Assembly (NCBI GenBank): GCA_900555215.1 | Contig: USKR01000062.1 | Coordinates: 1 to 7,187, forward strand | Length of the DNA: 7,187 nt | Direction: 5' to 3' | DNA from: an uncultured Ruminococcus sp. | Lineage (GTDB): Bacteria > Bacillota > Clostridia > Lachnospirales > Lachnospiraceae | Shown: positions 1 to 5,261 of the stretch, in pieces | How positions within the stretch are numbered: the stretch's first letter is position 1 | How the letters are laid out: every line of letters begins with the position of its first letter | The notes under the pieces: generated by a model | Databases searched by the model: none | What the model was told of the DNA's origin: nothing | What the model saw: only the letters and a program-made list of their open reading frames with translations | Made by a program: the position numbers and the translations under genes

Positions 1-761
1 TACTGAAGCAGATGCAGAAACCTGCTGTCAGGGAAGGATTTGTGAAGCCGGTCTGTGAGATCAGTGCAGGCGGGCAGGGTGCGGACATTTTTGCTTATGG
101 GAAAACAATCCAGTTCCTTCTGGCGTATGCAGAAGTGCATCCCAGGCTGACAAAATGGGAGGAACTGCGGCTTTCCAGAGTGATAGCCCGTTGCACGGGA
201 GAGTCAGGAAAAGCATACGCCGATATAAACCAGATCTTGAGGGATCTGCCTGCGGTGAAAGAAAAGAAACAGCTGAAAGCGCGGAATGGCGCCTGTGATC
301 CGCCCGGCATGAGCAGACGGAAAAGGCTGCTGGCAGCGGCTTGCATATGTATCGCTGCATGTGCTTTTCTGACGTTGGGAGATGAGGAGGCGGCTTCGGG
401 AGAAAAAATCACCGAAAGAGTTTGGGGCGGGGCTGCGTCATGGGGGAGCGGTCCGTACACCGGGGAGATGATGGAGAAAACAGCTGTCCTGGCCGCTGCG
501 GGGAAGATGCTGGAAGGCTATGCGGAAAGAGAAGACAGGGAAGAGCTGCGCAAGGTACTGGGGATGGTCCGGGAGATCGAGCTCGATGCCGTATGGTGTC
601 TGGCTGGGGCATATGATATGCTGGATATGGAAGAAGAGGCCGCAGAGGCATACAAAAGGATTATTCAGATTGAAAAAGACCCGGAAAGGCTGGCGACTGC
701 CCGTGAGAGAGAACTGGAACTGCAAGAGCTGAAAAGCGAAGAGGGAAAAGATGCCCCGTAA
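1..761 (+). CDS. Membrane-anchored Ser/Thr protein kinase-like protein, C-terminal part (5' end outside window)
   Basis: The frame is open to the left edge (first whole codon at position 3), so the ATG at 12 is probably internal and the gene is 5'-truncated by the window. Numbering from that Met, residues 24-30 (ADIFAYG) resemble kinase subdomain IX (DxxxxG), and residues 51-78 resemble the C-lobe end (subdomain XI), with Lys67 where the family usually has Arg. A basic stop-transfer patch (SRRKRLL) leads into one membrane helix at about 106-122. The extracytoplasmic tail has a TPR-like helical pair at about 193-225 (W/A/Y pattern, AEAYKRIIQIEKDPE) and a charged C-terminus. Kinase, membrane helix and TPR is a known layout for Firmicute signalling kinases. 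The ATP-binding and catalytic loops are not visible, so activity cannot be judged and a pseudokinase is possible. Its G+C is clearly higher than that of the genes to its right (38 of 60 bases at 421-480), which suggests it belongs to the chromosome rather than to the following island. Confidence 0.6.
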   Translation, partial: LKQMQKPAVREGFVKPVCEISAGGQGADIFAYGKTIQFLLAYAEVHPRLTKWEELRLSRVIARCTGESGKAYADINQILRDLPAVKEKKQLKARNGACDPPGMSRRKRLLAAACICIAACAFLTLGDEEAASGEKITERVWGGAASWGSGPYTGEMMEKTAVLAAAGKMLEGYAEREDREELRKVLGMVREIELDAVWCLAGAYDMLDMEEEAAEAYKRIIQIEKDPERLATARERELELQELKSEEGKDAP

Positions 762-770
762 AAAGGGAGG

Positions 771-804
771 ATGCCGGGTGACCGATCGGCTCGGTCCCCG
801 GCAT
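771..804 (+). terminator. Hairpin terminator after the kinase-like gene
   Basis: A near-perfect inverted repeat starts 10 nt after the kinase stop codon. ATGCCGGG (771-778) pairs with CCCGGCAT (797-804), and GACCGA (780-785) pairs with TCGGTC (791-796), with T779 bulged and TCGGC as the loop. The stem is long and G+C-rich and an A-tract precedes it. The downstream U-tract is poor (GTATTATG), so it is less certain as a factor-independent terminator, although its position fits termination of the upstream gene. Confidence 0.65.
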
Positions 805-850
805 GTATTATGAAAAAGTTTATTTTGGCTTTGCTTGTTTAGGAGGTACA

Positions 851-874
851 GAAGTGGCGTATTTGCGCCATTTT
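851..874 (+). terminator. Second hairpin with short T-run
   Basis: TGGCG (855-859) pairs with CGCCA (866-870) around a TATTTG loop. The stem extends outward through A-T and G-T pairs (GAAG with TTTT, 851-854 and 871-874). The 3' arm ends in four Ts, so it may be a weak intrinsic terminator backing up the hairpin at 771-804. It could equally be a structural element of the boundary region. Confidence 0.35.
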
Positions 875-917
875 CGGGTGGTTTTAGTTTGTGGAAAGCT
901 ATGAAAATTTAGGTGAT

Positions 918-959
918 GTGGTGTAAAAGTGGTGTAAACCATAAAACCGTCTAAACCAT
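918..959. repeat. Cluster of short direct repeats (GTGGTGTAAA x2, TAAACCAT x2)
   Basis: GTGGTGTAAA occurs twice with an 11-bp period (918-927, 929-938). TAAACCAT occurs at 935-942 and 952-959, with a related TAAAACC at 942-948. An inverted copy of the last (GGTTTTA) lies at 880-886. Periods of 11 and 17 bp and mixed orientation are typical of protein-binding arrays; the bound protein is unknown. Confidence 0.5.
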
Positions 960-989
960 CATTAAAGCAGTATAATATAGTAAAAATGT

Positions 990-1015
990 GCCGGGCTGAT
1001 CTGTTTCAGTCCGGC
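990..1015 (-). terminator. Intrinsic terminator of the excisionase-like gene, containing its stop codon
   Basis: GCCGGGCTGA (990-999) pairs with TCAGTCCGGC (1006-1015): ten base pairs with one G-T wobble and a six-base loop. Read on the minus strand the hairpin is followed by ACATTTTTA, a good U-tract. The minus-strand gene's TGA (1006-1008) lies inside the 5' arm of this hairpin as read on that strand. On the plus strand the downstream sequence is also T-rich (TGTTGTTTGTT), so it may work in both directions, although no plus-strand gene clearly needs it. Confidence 0.75.
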
Positions 1016-1206
1016 TGTTGTTTGTTATAGCTATTGTTAGCGATATAGTCATTTACAGACTTCACAGGTATCTTCCATGAACGTCCTATACGAAATGCGG
1101 CTATCTTATTTGATCTTAAGAGATGGTATGCCATATTTTTTCCGATCATTAAACGTTGGCAAAGCTCTTCGATGCTTATCAAATCATTATCCATGTCCTG
1201 ATACAT
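1006..1206 (-). CDS. Excisionase-family HTH DNA-binding protein (66 aa)
   Basis: The 66-residue product is almost entirely one winged helix-turn-helix of the excisionase/MerR-like type. It has ISIEELCQRLMIGKNMAYHL at 10-29, then the wing segment NKIAAFRIGRSWKIPVKSVN at 33-52, and a short polar tail. The pattern of conserved Leu/Ile, then GR-W-IP, then a closing helix is the usual signature of this small family. I chose the ATG at 1206 because GGAGGA (1219-1214) sits 7 nt upstream. The frame is open to an ATG at 1296, but that extension has no ribosome binding site and looks like untranslated leader. Members bind DNA to direct site-specific recombination or act as small regulators. No integrase lies next to it, which is unusual for a true xis, so a purely regulatory role is the main alternative. 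It is transcribed towards the kinase-like gene and ends in its own terminator. Confidence 0.75.
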   Translation of the reverse strand: MYQDMDNDLISIEELCQRLMIGKNMAYHLLRSNKIAAFRIGRSWKIPVKSVNDYIANNSYNKQQPD

Positions 1207-1213
1207 TATTTTA

Positions 1214-1219
1214 TCCTCC
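1214..1219 (-). promoter_or_regulatory. Ribosome binding site deciding the excisionase-like start
   Basis: Read on the minus strand, GGAGGA lies 7 nt before the ATG at 1206. It is the only strong Shine-Dalgarno match in the frame and argues against the longer ATG at 1296. Confidence 0.8.
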
Positions 1220-1279
1220 GTAAAGTGATTGTAATTTATTTGTGTGTTAATTTTTGGATAAATAAAGAAATGACCACAG

Positions 1280-1311
1280 TGATTAAAAGTGCACAATGAT
1301 TAAAAAGCACA
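1280..1311. repeat. Imperfect direct repeat in the divergent intergenic region
   Basis: TGATTAAAAGTGCACA (1280-1295) is followed by TGATTAAAAAGCACA (1297-1311). The two copies are offset by 17 bp, and the first contains the palindrome GTGCAC. The shorter AGTGATT at 1278-1284 recurs at 1224-1230. The position between the divergent excisionase-like and Mor-like genes suits an operator or an excisionase binding array. The remainder of 1207-1459 is A-rich with no gene I can support apart from the short leader frame at 1443-1463; no promoter with both boxes near consensus was found. Confidence 0.5.
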
Positions 1312-1442
1312 TGAAAATTAACAGAAGCTTTTTGTGGAAAAATAAGGAAATATACAAGAGAAAAAACAGTGCTAAAAACAAAAGATTTAGTTTTGAAAAA
1401 TGTGTATAGTAAAAGTATTTCAACAGGAAAGGTGGGGAATCA

Positions 1443-1463
1443 ATGCTTTGTATATTGAGATGA
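1443..1463 (+). other. Possible six-codon leader frame overlapping the Mor-like start
   Basis: AAAGGTGGGG (1428-1437) is followed after 5 nt by an ATG that opens the six-codon frame M-L-C-I-L-R. Its TGA (1461-1463) overlaps the in-frame ATG at 1460 as ATGA. This would explain how the downstream gene is translated without a ribosome binding site of its own. The Shine-Dalgarno match is imperfect (T in place of A in GGAGG), so this remains a hypothesis. Confidence 0.25.
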
Positions 1464-1717
1464 AAAATAAAGATGGCTTGGTGGAAATATATGGTCAGTT
1501 AGTTGATCTGGTAGGGATAGAGAATACAGAAAAGATTTATTACACCCTGCGAGGTCAGCAGATTGTATTCCCAATGAGACTGTATAAAACGGAGTTCATA
1601 TCAAAAGAAGTAAGAAGGCGATATAACGGAAAGAATCTAAAGGAACTCGCAAACGAATATGGATATACAGAACGGTATCTGAGAAGTTTTATTAAGAATG
1701 ATGGGAGAAACGAATGA
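1460..1717 (+). CDS. Mor transcription activator-like regulator (about 85 aa)
   Basis: The sequence resembles the C-terminal part of the Mor/C activator family known from phage Mu and widespread in small form in Firmicute mobile elements. From the chosen start, LVEIYGQLVDLVGIENTEKI (7-26) is the helical N-terminal segment. RGQQIVFPMRLY (31-42) is the family's characteristic GxQ-xxP-like strand region. YNGKNLKELANEYGYTERYL (55-74) is the DNA-binding HTH. The frame is open from an ATG at 1400 (105 aa), but that start has no ribosome binding site and adds an unconserved-looking stretch. The ATG at 1460 begins where small family members usually begin and may be coupled to a leader frame; a TTG at 1448 is a third option. 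The TGA overlaps the next gene's ATG as ATGA (1714-1717), so the two are translationally coupled. It probably activates a promoter of this element; the target is unknown. Confidence 0.65.
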   Translation: MKNKDGLVEIYGQLVDLVGIENTEKIYYTLRGQQIVFPMRLYKTEFISKEVRRRYNGKNLKELANEYGYTERYLRSFIKNDGRNE

Positions 1718-3024
1718 AAAGTAAGAGATTAATTGTAATTATGGTAATTGCATCAATGATGACGATTATGGTAGGCTGTGGTGGCGAAGAAAAGAAAGCA
1801 GAAGATACGGGATCAGTAGAAAAAGAGGCTGAACAATCAATAGGTGAAGATTTTAAAGCTGATGTAGAAGCGGGGTTACTTTGGATTGACGATCAGGGAA
1901 GGGTAACAGATAAAGACGGAAATGTAATTGATGCATATAGCTATATTACATCAAATAACAGAAAAACTCTGATCAGCGATGGAAACATTATGACCGGTTA
2001 TACGATAACTAATGATATGCAGATTATCATTGATGAAGAGTATATCACAATGACAGGAGAAGAATCTTCTGAGGTAACTGGTTATGCCAGGACGCTACTT
2101 AGAATAGCAGATCCGTCTGTTAAAGGCAGAGAGATGACAGTGGCAGAAGAAGAACAGGCTGGTGGAGGAAGTGAAATTTATACCCGGATAGCAGATGACA
2201 AGGAAGAGTATCATTCTGATATTATATATGGAAACTGGTGGGAGGATCACCAGATAAACGGTACACCTATTGCACATTATATTCCACAGTCATTACACAG
2301 CGAGCTGGCATACAGCGGATTATCTACATATGGTGGATACGAATGCAATACAAGCGTAACGTTAGACAATTTCAAGTTCATTGATCAGGATACATGTACT
2401 GTAGAATTGGTAAAAGGAACAGATCCTGATGATTTTGGAACCTATGCGTTTTATTTACAGAATTGTCAAAAGCAGACAGATGACAATGGAACTATGTATT
2501 TCACCGGGTATATAGATACAGATTATGTGGCAGTATATGGTGGGTTTGATCAGATAGCAAACGGTGATAATGTTTTTATGTATGCTGATTACGCAGGATT
2601 AAGTACAAACGATATACCGATTTTTGTAGGAGCCTATGCTGAATTTGTTGAAGAATATGCAGTGGATTCAGATGCTTCTTTAGATGGCCCAGAAGACGCG
2701 AATACAGAGAACTCAATAAATTATGAGAAACTGGAGGAGGAAGAATACACACAGGTGACGGTTGAAGAATTATATGATAATCCAACAGGGTACAGCAATC
2801 AATGGGTTGAAGTATCTGGAACTGTGGGAACGATACAAGATGGAGAAATTTATCTGTTCCCCACAGATAAATATGAACCGGCTATACCTGTAAGACTGGC
2901 CGAGGGAGTTTCGGAACCAGACGAACTCGATAATGTAACTGTTAAAGGTGAATGGAGAGGGACAATAGGGGAAGTAGACTTTCATATGTTTCTTTGGGCT
3001 GAAAGTATAGAAACAGCAGAATAA
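1714..3024 (+). CDS. Lipoprotein with OB-like C-terminal domains, function unknown
   Basis: The 436-residue product starts with a lipoprotein signal: KSKR, a hydrophobic stretch at 6-20, and a lipobox ending in MVGC with Cys22 as the lipidated residue. An acidic, Lys-rich linker follows (23-50). Residues 52-130 are beta-rich with WIDDQGRVTDKDGNVIDAYS. Residues about 215-312 (ending IPIFVGAYAEFV) and about 345-436 (VTVEELYDNP, then WVEVSGTVGTI, then VTVKGEWRGTI) look like two OB-type beta barrels of the kind found in secreted Clostridia lipoproteins. An acidic low-complexity linker (314-344) separates them. It should sit on the outer face of the membrane. It overlaps the Mor-like gene by 4 nt. 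A lipoprotein behind a mobile-element regulator could serve surface exclusion, envelope maintenance or abortive-type protection, but nothing in the sequence decides this. I do not recognise a named family for the whole protein. Confidence 0.7.
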   Translation: MKSKRLIVIMVIASMMTIMVGCGGEEKKAEDTGSVEKEAEQSIGEDFKADVEAGLLWIDDQGRVTDKDGNVIDAYSYITSNNRKTLISDGNIMTGYTITNDMQIIIDEEYITMTGEESSEVTGYARTLLRIADPSVKGREMTVAEEEQAGGGSEIYTRIADDKEEYHSDIIYGNWWEDHQINGTPIAHYIPQSLHSELAYSGLSTYGGYECNTSVTLDNFKFIDQDTCTVELVKGTDPDDFGTYAFYLQNCQKQTDDNGTMYFTGYIDTDYVAVYGGFDQIANGDNVFMYADYAGLSTNDIPIFVGAYAEFVEEYAVDSDASLDGPEDANTENSINYEKLEEEEYTQVTVEELYDNPTGYSNQWVEVSGTVGTIQDGEIYLFPTDKYEPAIPVRLAEGVSEPDELDNVTVKGEWRGTIGEVDFHMFLWAESIETAE

Positions 3025-3029
3025 TCAAC

Positions 3030-3067
3030 AATATAAATCTATGAGCGTGAACTTCCGGATTTATATT
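3030..3067. repeat. A+T-rich inverted repeat after the lipoprotein gene
   Basis: AATATAAATC (3030-3039) pairs with GATTTATATT (3058-3067) around an 18-nt loop. The stem is too A+T-rich and the loop too long for a normal terminator. It lies 5 nt after the lipoprotein stop codon and may be an mRNA 3'-end structure or a protein binding site. Confidence 0.35.
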
Positions 3068-3099
3068 TATATATTATAACAGTGAACAAGATTACACAC

Positions 3100-3134
3100 A
3101 GGGCAGAACTCATTACGGGTTCTGCTCTATTTTT
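3100..3134 (+). terminator. Intrinsic terminator or attenuator before the recombination gene cluster
   Basis: A 12-bp stem (3100-3111 with 3117-3128, two G-T wobbles, loop ATTAC) is followed by TTTTT at 3130-3134, the classic intrinsic form. It ends 7 nt before the ribosome binding site of the 24-residue peptide gene. It may simply end the lipoprotein transcript. Because there is so little room for a promoter between it and the next gene, it may also attenuate transcription into the downstream cluster. Confidence 0.7.
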
Positions 3135-3155
3135 ATGCCCGGAAGGAGGATGCCA

Positions 3156-3230
3156 ATGGATAAGATCATCATAGCTCTGCTTGGAGCTGCTGCTGTGATC
3201 GTCCAGCAGATATTCAGTGACGACGATTAG
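3156..3230 (+). CDS. 24-residue hydrophobic peptide, function unknown
   Basis: A very strong ribosome binding site, AAGGAGG (3143-3149), sits 6 nt before this ATG, as good as or better than that of any other gene in the window. The peptide begins MDKIIIALLGAAAVI and ends QQIFSDDD: a single hydrophobic helix of about 13 residues after a Lys, with an acidic end. It would be a small membrane peptide. An in-frame ATG at 3150 directly abuts the Shine-Dalgarno and is unlikely to be used. It opens the plus-strand cluster, 71 nt upstream of the DUF932 gene. Similar short helices occur in type I toxin peptides and in small phage membrane proteins, but the length and acidic tail do not let me assign it. 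Translation is suggested by the ribosome binding site only. Confidence 0.5.
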   Translation: MDKIIIALLGAAAVIVQQIFSDDD

Positions 3231-3301
3231 AGAAATTTCAGTAACAGGAATGTACCAATTTACCAACAATCAGAAATCAAAAAACAAAGGAGGACGTTAT
3301 T

Positions 3302-4237
3302 ATGTCAGCAAATGTAGAAACAATGTTTTATTTAAGAGAAACCCCGTGGCATGGTTTAGGAACAAAGGTAATGAGCGCACCGGATTCAGAAGAAGCTCTG
3401 ATCGCGGCAGGATTGAACTGGAATGTGATTCAGGAGCCGATCTATACAACGGAAAATGAACCGATCAAGGGCTATAAGGCAAATGTTCGTGACTCGGATC
3501 GTAAGGTACTTGGGGTTGTGACAGACCGTTATAAGGTGGTTCAGAATTATGAGGCTTTCTCATTTACAGATGAACTTCTCGGTCAGGGAGTGAGATATGA
3601 GACAGCCGGAAGTCTTCAGGAGGGAAAGAAAGTATGGCTGCTCGCCCATATGCCCCACGAATATATTATCTCAGGCGAGCGGATCAGCCCTTATCTTCTG
3701 TTCTCCAATACCCATGACGGATCAGGCGCGATCAAGGTGGCTCTGACCCCGATCCGTGTCGTATGCAACAATACGCTGAATCTGGCGTTAAGGACAGCAG
3801 AACGGTCGTGGTCTATGATCCATACCGGAGATATCAGGAGCAAAATGAAAGAAGCAAGCGCTACTCTGTTCAAGGCAGAGAGATATATGGACGAGCTTGG
3901 GAAAGAGTTTGAAAAGCTCAGGATGCATAAACTTACCGATCAGGAAGTTATGGATTACATTGAAGTCCTGCTCCCGGTCGAGGATGGTTCAACCCCTCAG
4001 CAGATCAGAAATATGAAACGGTTACAGGAAGATATGAAAATGAGATATTTTGATGCTCCTGATCTTAAGGACACCGGGAAGAATGCTTACAGGTTTATCA
4101 ATGCGGTATCAGACTTTGCCACCCATGCGAAACCGTTAAGACAGACTGCAAAGTATAAAGAGAACCTGTTCTCGAAGACGGTAGAGGGTAATCCGTTGAT
4201 CGACAGGGCGTATCAGCTTGTAAGTATGGCGGCGTAG
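3302..4237 (+). CDS. DUF932 family protein (phage/plasmid-like protein, TIGR03299 type)
   Basis: The 311-residue length and motifs fit the DUF932 family of phage, plasmid and ICE proteins. WHGLG (16-20) is the N-terminal signature. VLGVVTDRYKVVQNYEAF (69-86) is the conserved core strand. SNTHDGSGAIKVALTP (135-150) and RVVCNNTLNLAL (152-163) form the most conserved block, and NAYRFINAVSDFATH (261-275) closes the domain. AAAGGAGG (3286-3293) lies 8 nt before the ATG, fixing the start. The YqaJ-type nuclease gene starts 14 nt after its stop codon, so the two should be co-transcribed. The biochemical role of the family is not established. Its constant company with recombination and replication genes suggests an accessory role in DNA metabolism of the element, which is inference. 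The family assignment is firm. Confidence 0.88.
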   Translation: MSANVETMFYLRETPWHGLGTKVMSAPDSEEALIAAGLNWNVIQEPIYTTENEPIKGYKANVRDSDRKVLGVVTDRYKVVQNYEAFSFTDELLGQGVRYETAGSLQEGKKVWLLAHMPHEYIISGERISPYLLFSNTHDGSGAIKVALTPIRVVCNNTLNLALRTAERSWSMIHTGDIRSKMKEASATLFKAERYMDELGKEFEKLRMHKLTDQEVMDYIEVLLPVEDGSTPQQIRNMKRLQEDMKMRYFDAPDLKDTGKNAYRFINAVSDFATHAKPLRQTAKYKENLFSKTVEGNPLIDRAYQLVSMAA

Positions 4238-4251
4238 GGAGCGCAGACTGT

Positions 4252-5178
4252 ATGAAGAAACTTGTATCAACGTTAAATCTCGATAAGGAAAGCTGGCTCA
4301 GATACAGGAAACGTGGAATCGGAGGTTCTGACGCAGGCGCGGTATGTGGACTGAATCCGTACCGTACTGCAATTCAGGTCTATTACGATAAGACCTCTGA
4401 TTCAATAGAAAATATCGACAATGAAGCCATGAGACAGGGGAGAGAACTTGAAGAGTATGTTGCCAGACGCTTCTGTGAAGCATCAGGAAAGAAAGTCAGA
4501 CGTGCGAACGCTATGTTCTATGATGAAAAGAATCCATTTATGCTTGCTGATGTTGACCGCATGGTTGTCGGGGAGAACGCAGGATTGGAGTGTAAGACAG
4601 CAAGCCCATATATGATGGATCAGTGGACAGATGAATACCTGCCTGTCTCTTATCAGATCCAGTGCTATCACTATATGTCTGTATGTAAGGCTGACGCATG
4701 GTATCTTGCGGTCGTGATCTATGGAAAAGCGTTCAAATACTACAGGATCGAAAGAGATGATGAAGTGATCGAGAACCTGATCCGGATCGAGAAAGAGTTC
4801 TGGAACGATCATGTAATCTCAGGGGTGATGCCTGATCCTGATGGCTCTAAAACAGCAGATTCAGTTATAGCAGACCGTTTTAAAGGTTCTCAGGGATTTG
4901 TGATCCCTCTGTATGGCTTTGATGAACAACTGAGAAGGAGACAGGAACTTCTCACAGTAATAGATCATATGGAGACCGAGAAACGTCAGATTGATCAGCA
5001 GCTTAAGATATATCTTGGAGATGCTGAGACAGCGGAAAATGAACATTACAAGGTATCATGGAAGAATGTCACCCGCAGTAGTCTGGATGAAAAGCGGCTG
5101 AAAGAGGAACAGCCTGAATTGTATGAGAAATATAAGAGGGTAACAACGAGCCGGAGATTCACCGTGAAAGCAGCATAA
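4252..5178 (+). CDS. YqaJ-family viral-type exonuclease (lambda Exo-like)
   Basis: This 308-residue protein is a PD-(D/E)xK nuclease of the YqaJ family, which resects double-stranded DNA 5' to 3' to make single strands for the partner annealing protein. RKRGIGGSDAGAVCGLNPY (19-37) is the hallmark N-terminal motif. RQGRELEEYV (61-70) carries the first helix glutamates. ADVDR (99-103) supplies the catalytic Asp102, and LECKT (112-116) supplies Glu113 and Lys115. YQIQCYHYM (134-142) is the conserved Gln helix. All catalytic positions I can identify are intact. The tail from about 225 is helical and basic. The ribosome binding site is modest (AGGGAG just after the DUF932 stop codon), so translation may depend partly on the gene before it. 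RecT is encoded next, the classic exonuclease/annealase pairing as in lambda Exo/Beta and E. coli RecE/RecT. Confidence 0.9.
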   Translation: MKKLVSTLNLDKESWLRYRKRGIGGSDAGAVCGLNPYRTAIQVYYDKTSDSIENIDNEAMRQGRELEEYVARRFCEASGKKVRRANAMFYDEKNPFMLADVDRMVVGENAGLECKTASPYMMDQWTDEYLPVSYQIQCYHYMSVCKADAWYLAVVIYGKAFKYYRIERDDEVIENLIRIEKEFWNDHVISGVMPDPDGSKTADSVIADRFKGSQGFVIPLYGFDEQLRRRQELLTVIDHMETEKRQIDQQLKIYLGDAETAENEHYKVSWKNVTRSSLDEKRLKEEQPELYEKYKRVTTSRRFTVKAA

Positions 5179-5197
5179 CAGGACACTGGAAAAGAGA

Positions 5198-5257
5198 ATG
5201 AAACAGAGAGAACGATTATTATATTGGATCATAAAGATTTTACTGAAGGAGGACTGA
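5198..5257 (+). CDS. Possible 19-residue amphipathic peptide between nuclease and RecT genes
   Basis: A short frame (MKQRERLLYWIIKILLKED) fills most of the 83-nt gap between the YqaJ-type and RecT genes and stops 4 nt before the RecT ATG. The peptide is a basic-hydrophobic-basic helix pattern. Its ribosome binding site is weak (GGAAAAGAG), and the RecT Shine-Dalgarno sits within its last codons, so it could be a coupling leader, a real micropeptide, or chance. Nothing identifies a function. Confidence 0.25.
   Translation: MKQRERLLYWIIKILLKED
5246..5252 (+). promoter_or_regulatory. Ribosome binding site of the RecT gene
   Basis: AAGGAGG lies 9 nt before the RecT ATG at 5262 and falls inside the possible 19-residue frame, so translation of that frame would run over the RecT initiation region. 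Confidence 0.75.
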
Positions 5258-5261
5258 GATA

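Larger units (their letters stand above)
805..989. other. Gene-free, repeat-bearing intergenic stretch; possible element boundary
   Basis: No convincing gene is seen on either strand. The stretch contains an imperfect hairpin at 851-874, tandem copies of GTGGTGTAAA at 918-927 and 929-938, TAAACCAT at 935-942 and 952-959, TAAAACC at 942-948, and its inverse GGTTTTA at 880-886. Composition becomes more A+T-rich here than in the kinase-like gene on the left. Clustered short repeats in both orientations beside an excisionase-type gene are compatible with recombinase or excisionase arm sites and thus an attachment region, but no duplicated core can be seen in a single window. Confidence 0.35.

Noticed and set aside
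61..725. Several minus-strand and out-of-frame open frames within the kinase-like gene
   Set aside because: They are Pro/Ser/Arg-rich shadows of a G+C-rich coding frame with no ribosome binding sites or recognisable motifs.
841..904. AGGAGGT followed after 6 nt by a GTG opening a 16-residue frame
   Set aside because: The frame is very short, uses GTG, and its first codons form the hairpin at 851-874. The product has no recognisable character. It is more likely part of the non-coding boundary region.
885..926. Short frame ending ESYENLGDVV, which might be the 3' remnant of a gene
   Set aside because: A stop codon (885-887) directly precedes it, and the remaining 12 codons are too few to assign to an integrase or any other family.
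971..976. TATAAT resembling a plus-strand -10 box
   Set aside because: There is no acceptable -35 at 16-18 bp upstream, and no plus-strand gene starts downstream before the convergent terminator at 990-1015.
1207..1296. N-terminal extension of the excisionase-like frame to the ATG at 1296
   Set aside because: It has no ribosome binding site, and the composition is that of the A+T-rich control region. The strong GGAGGA before the ATG at 1206 explains the start.
1393..1421. TTGAAA and TATTTC at 17-bp spacing as a promoter for the Mor-like gene
   Set aside because: The -10 match is poor and the start point would fall only a few bases before the possible leader ribosome binding site. Possible, but not strong enough to list.
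3039..3269. Minus-strand frame of 76 codons opposite the terminator and peptide gene
   Set aside because: It runs through the terminator hairpin and opposite a well-supported plus-strand start, has no ribosome binding site, and its sequence has no protein-like pattern.
3217..3459. Plus-strand 80-codon frame overlapping the start of the DUF932 gene
   Set aside because: It is out of frame with the well-supported DUF932 start and has no conserved motifs of its own.
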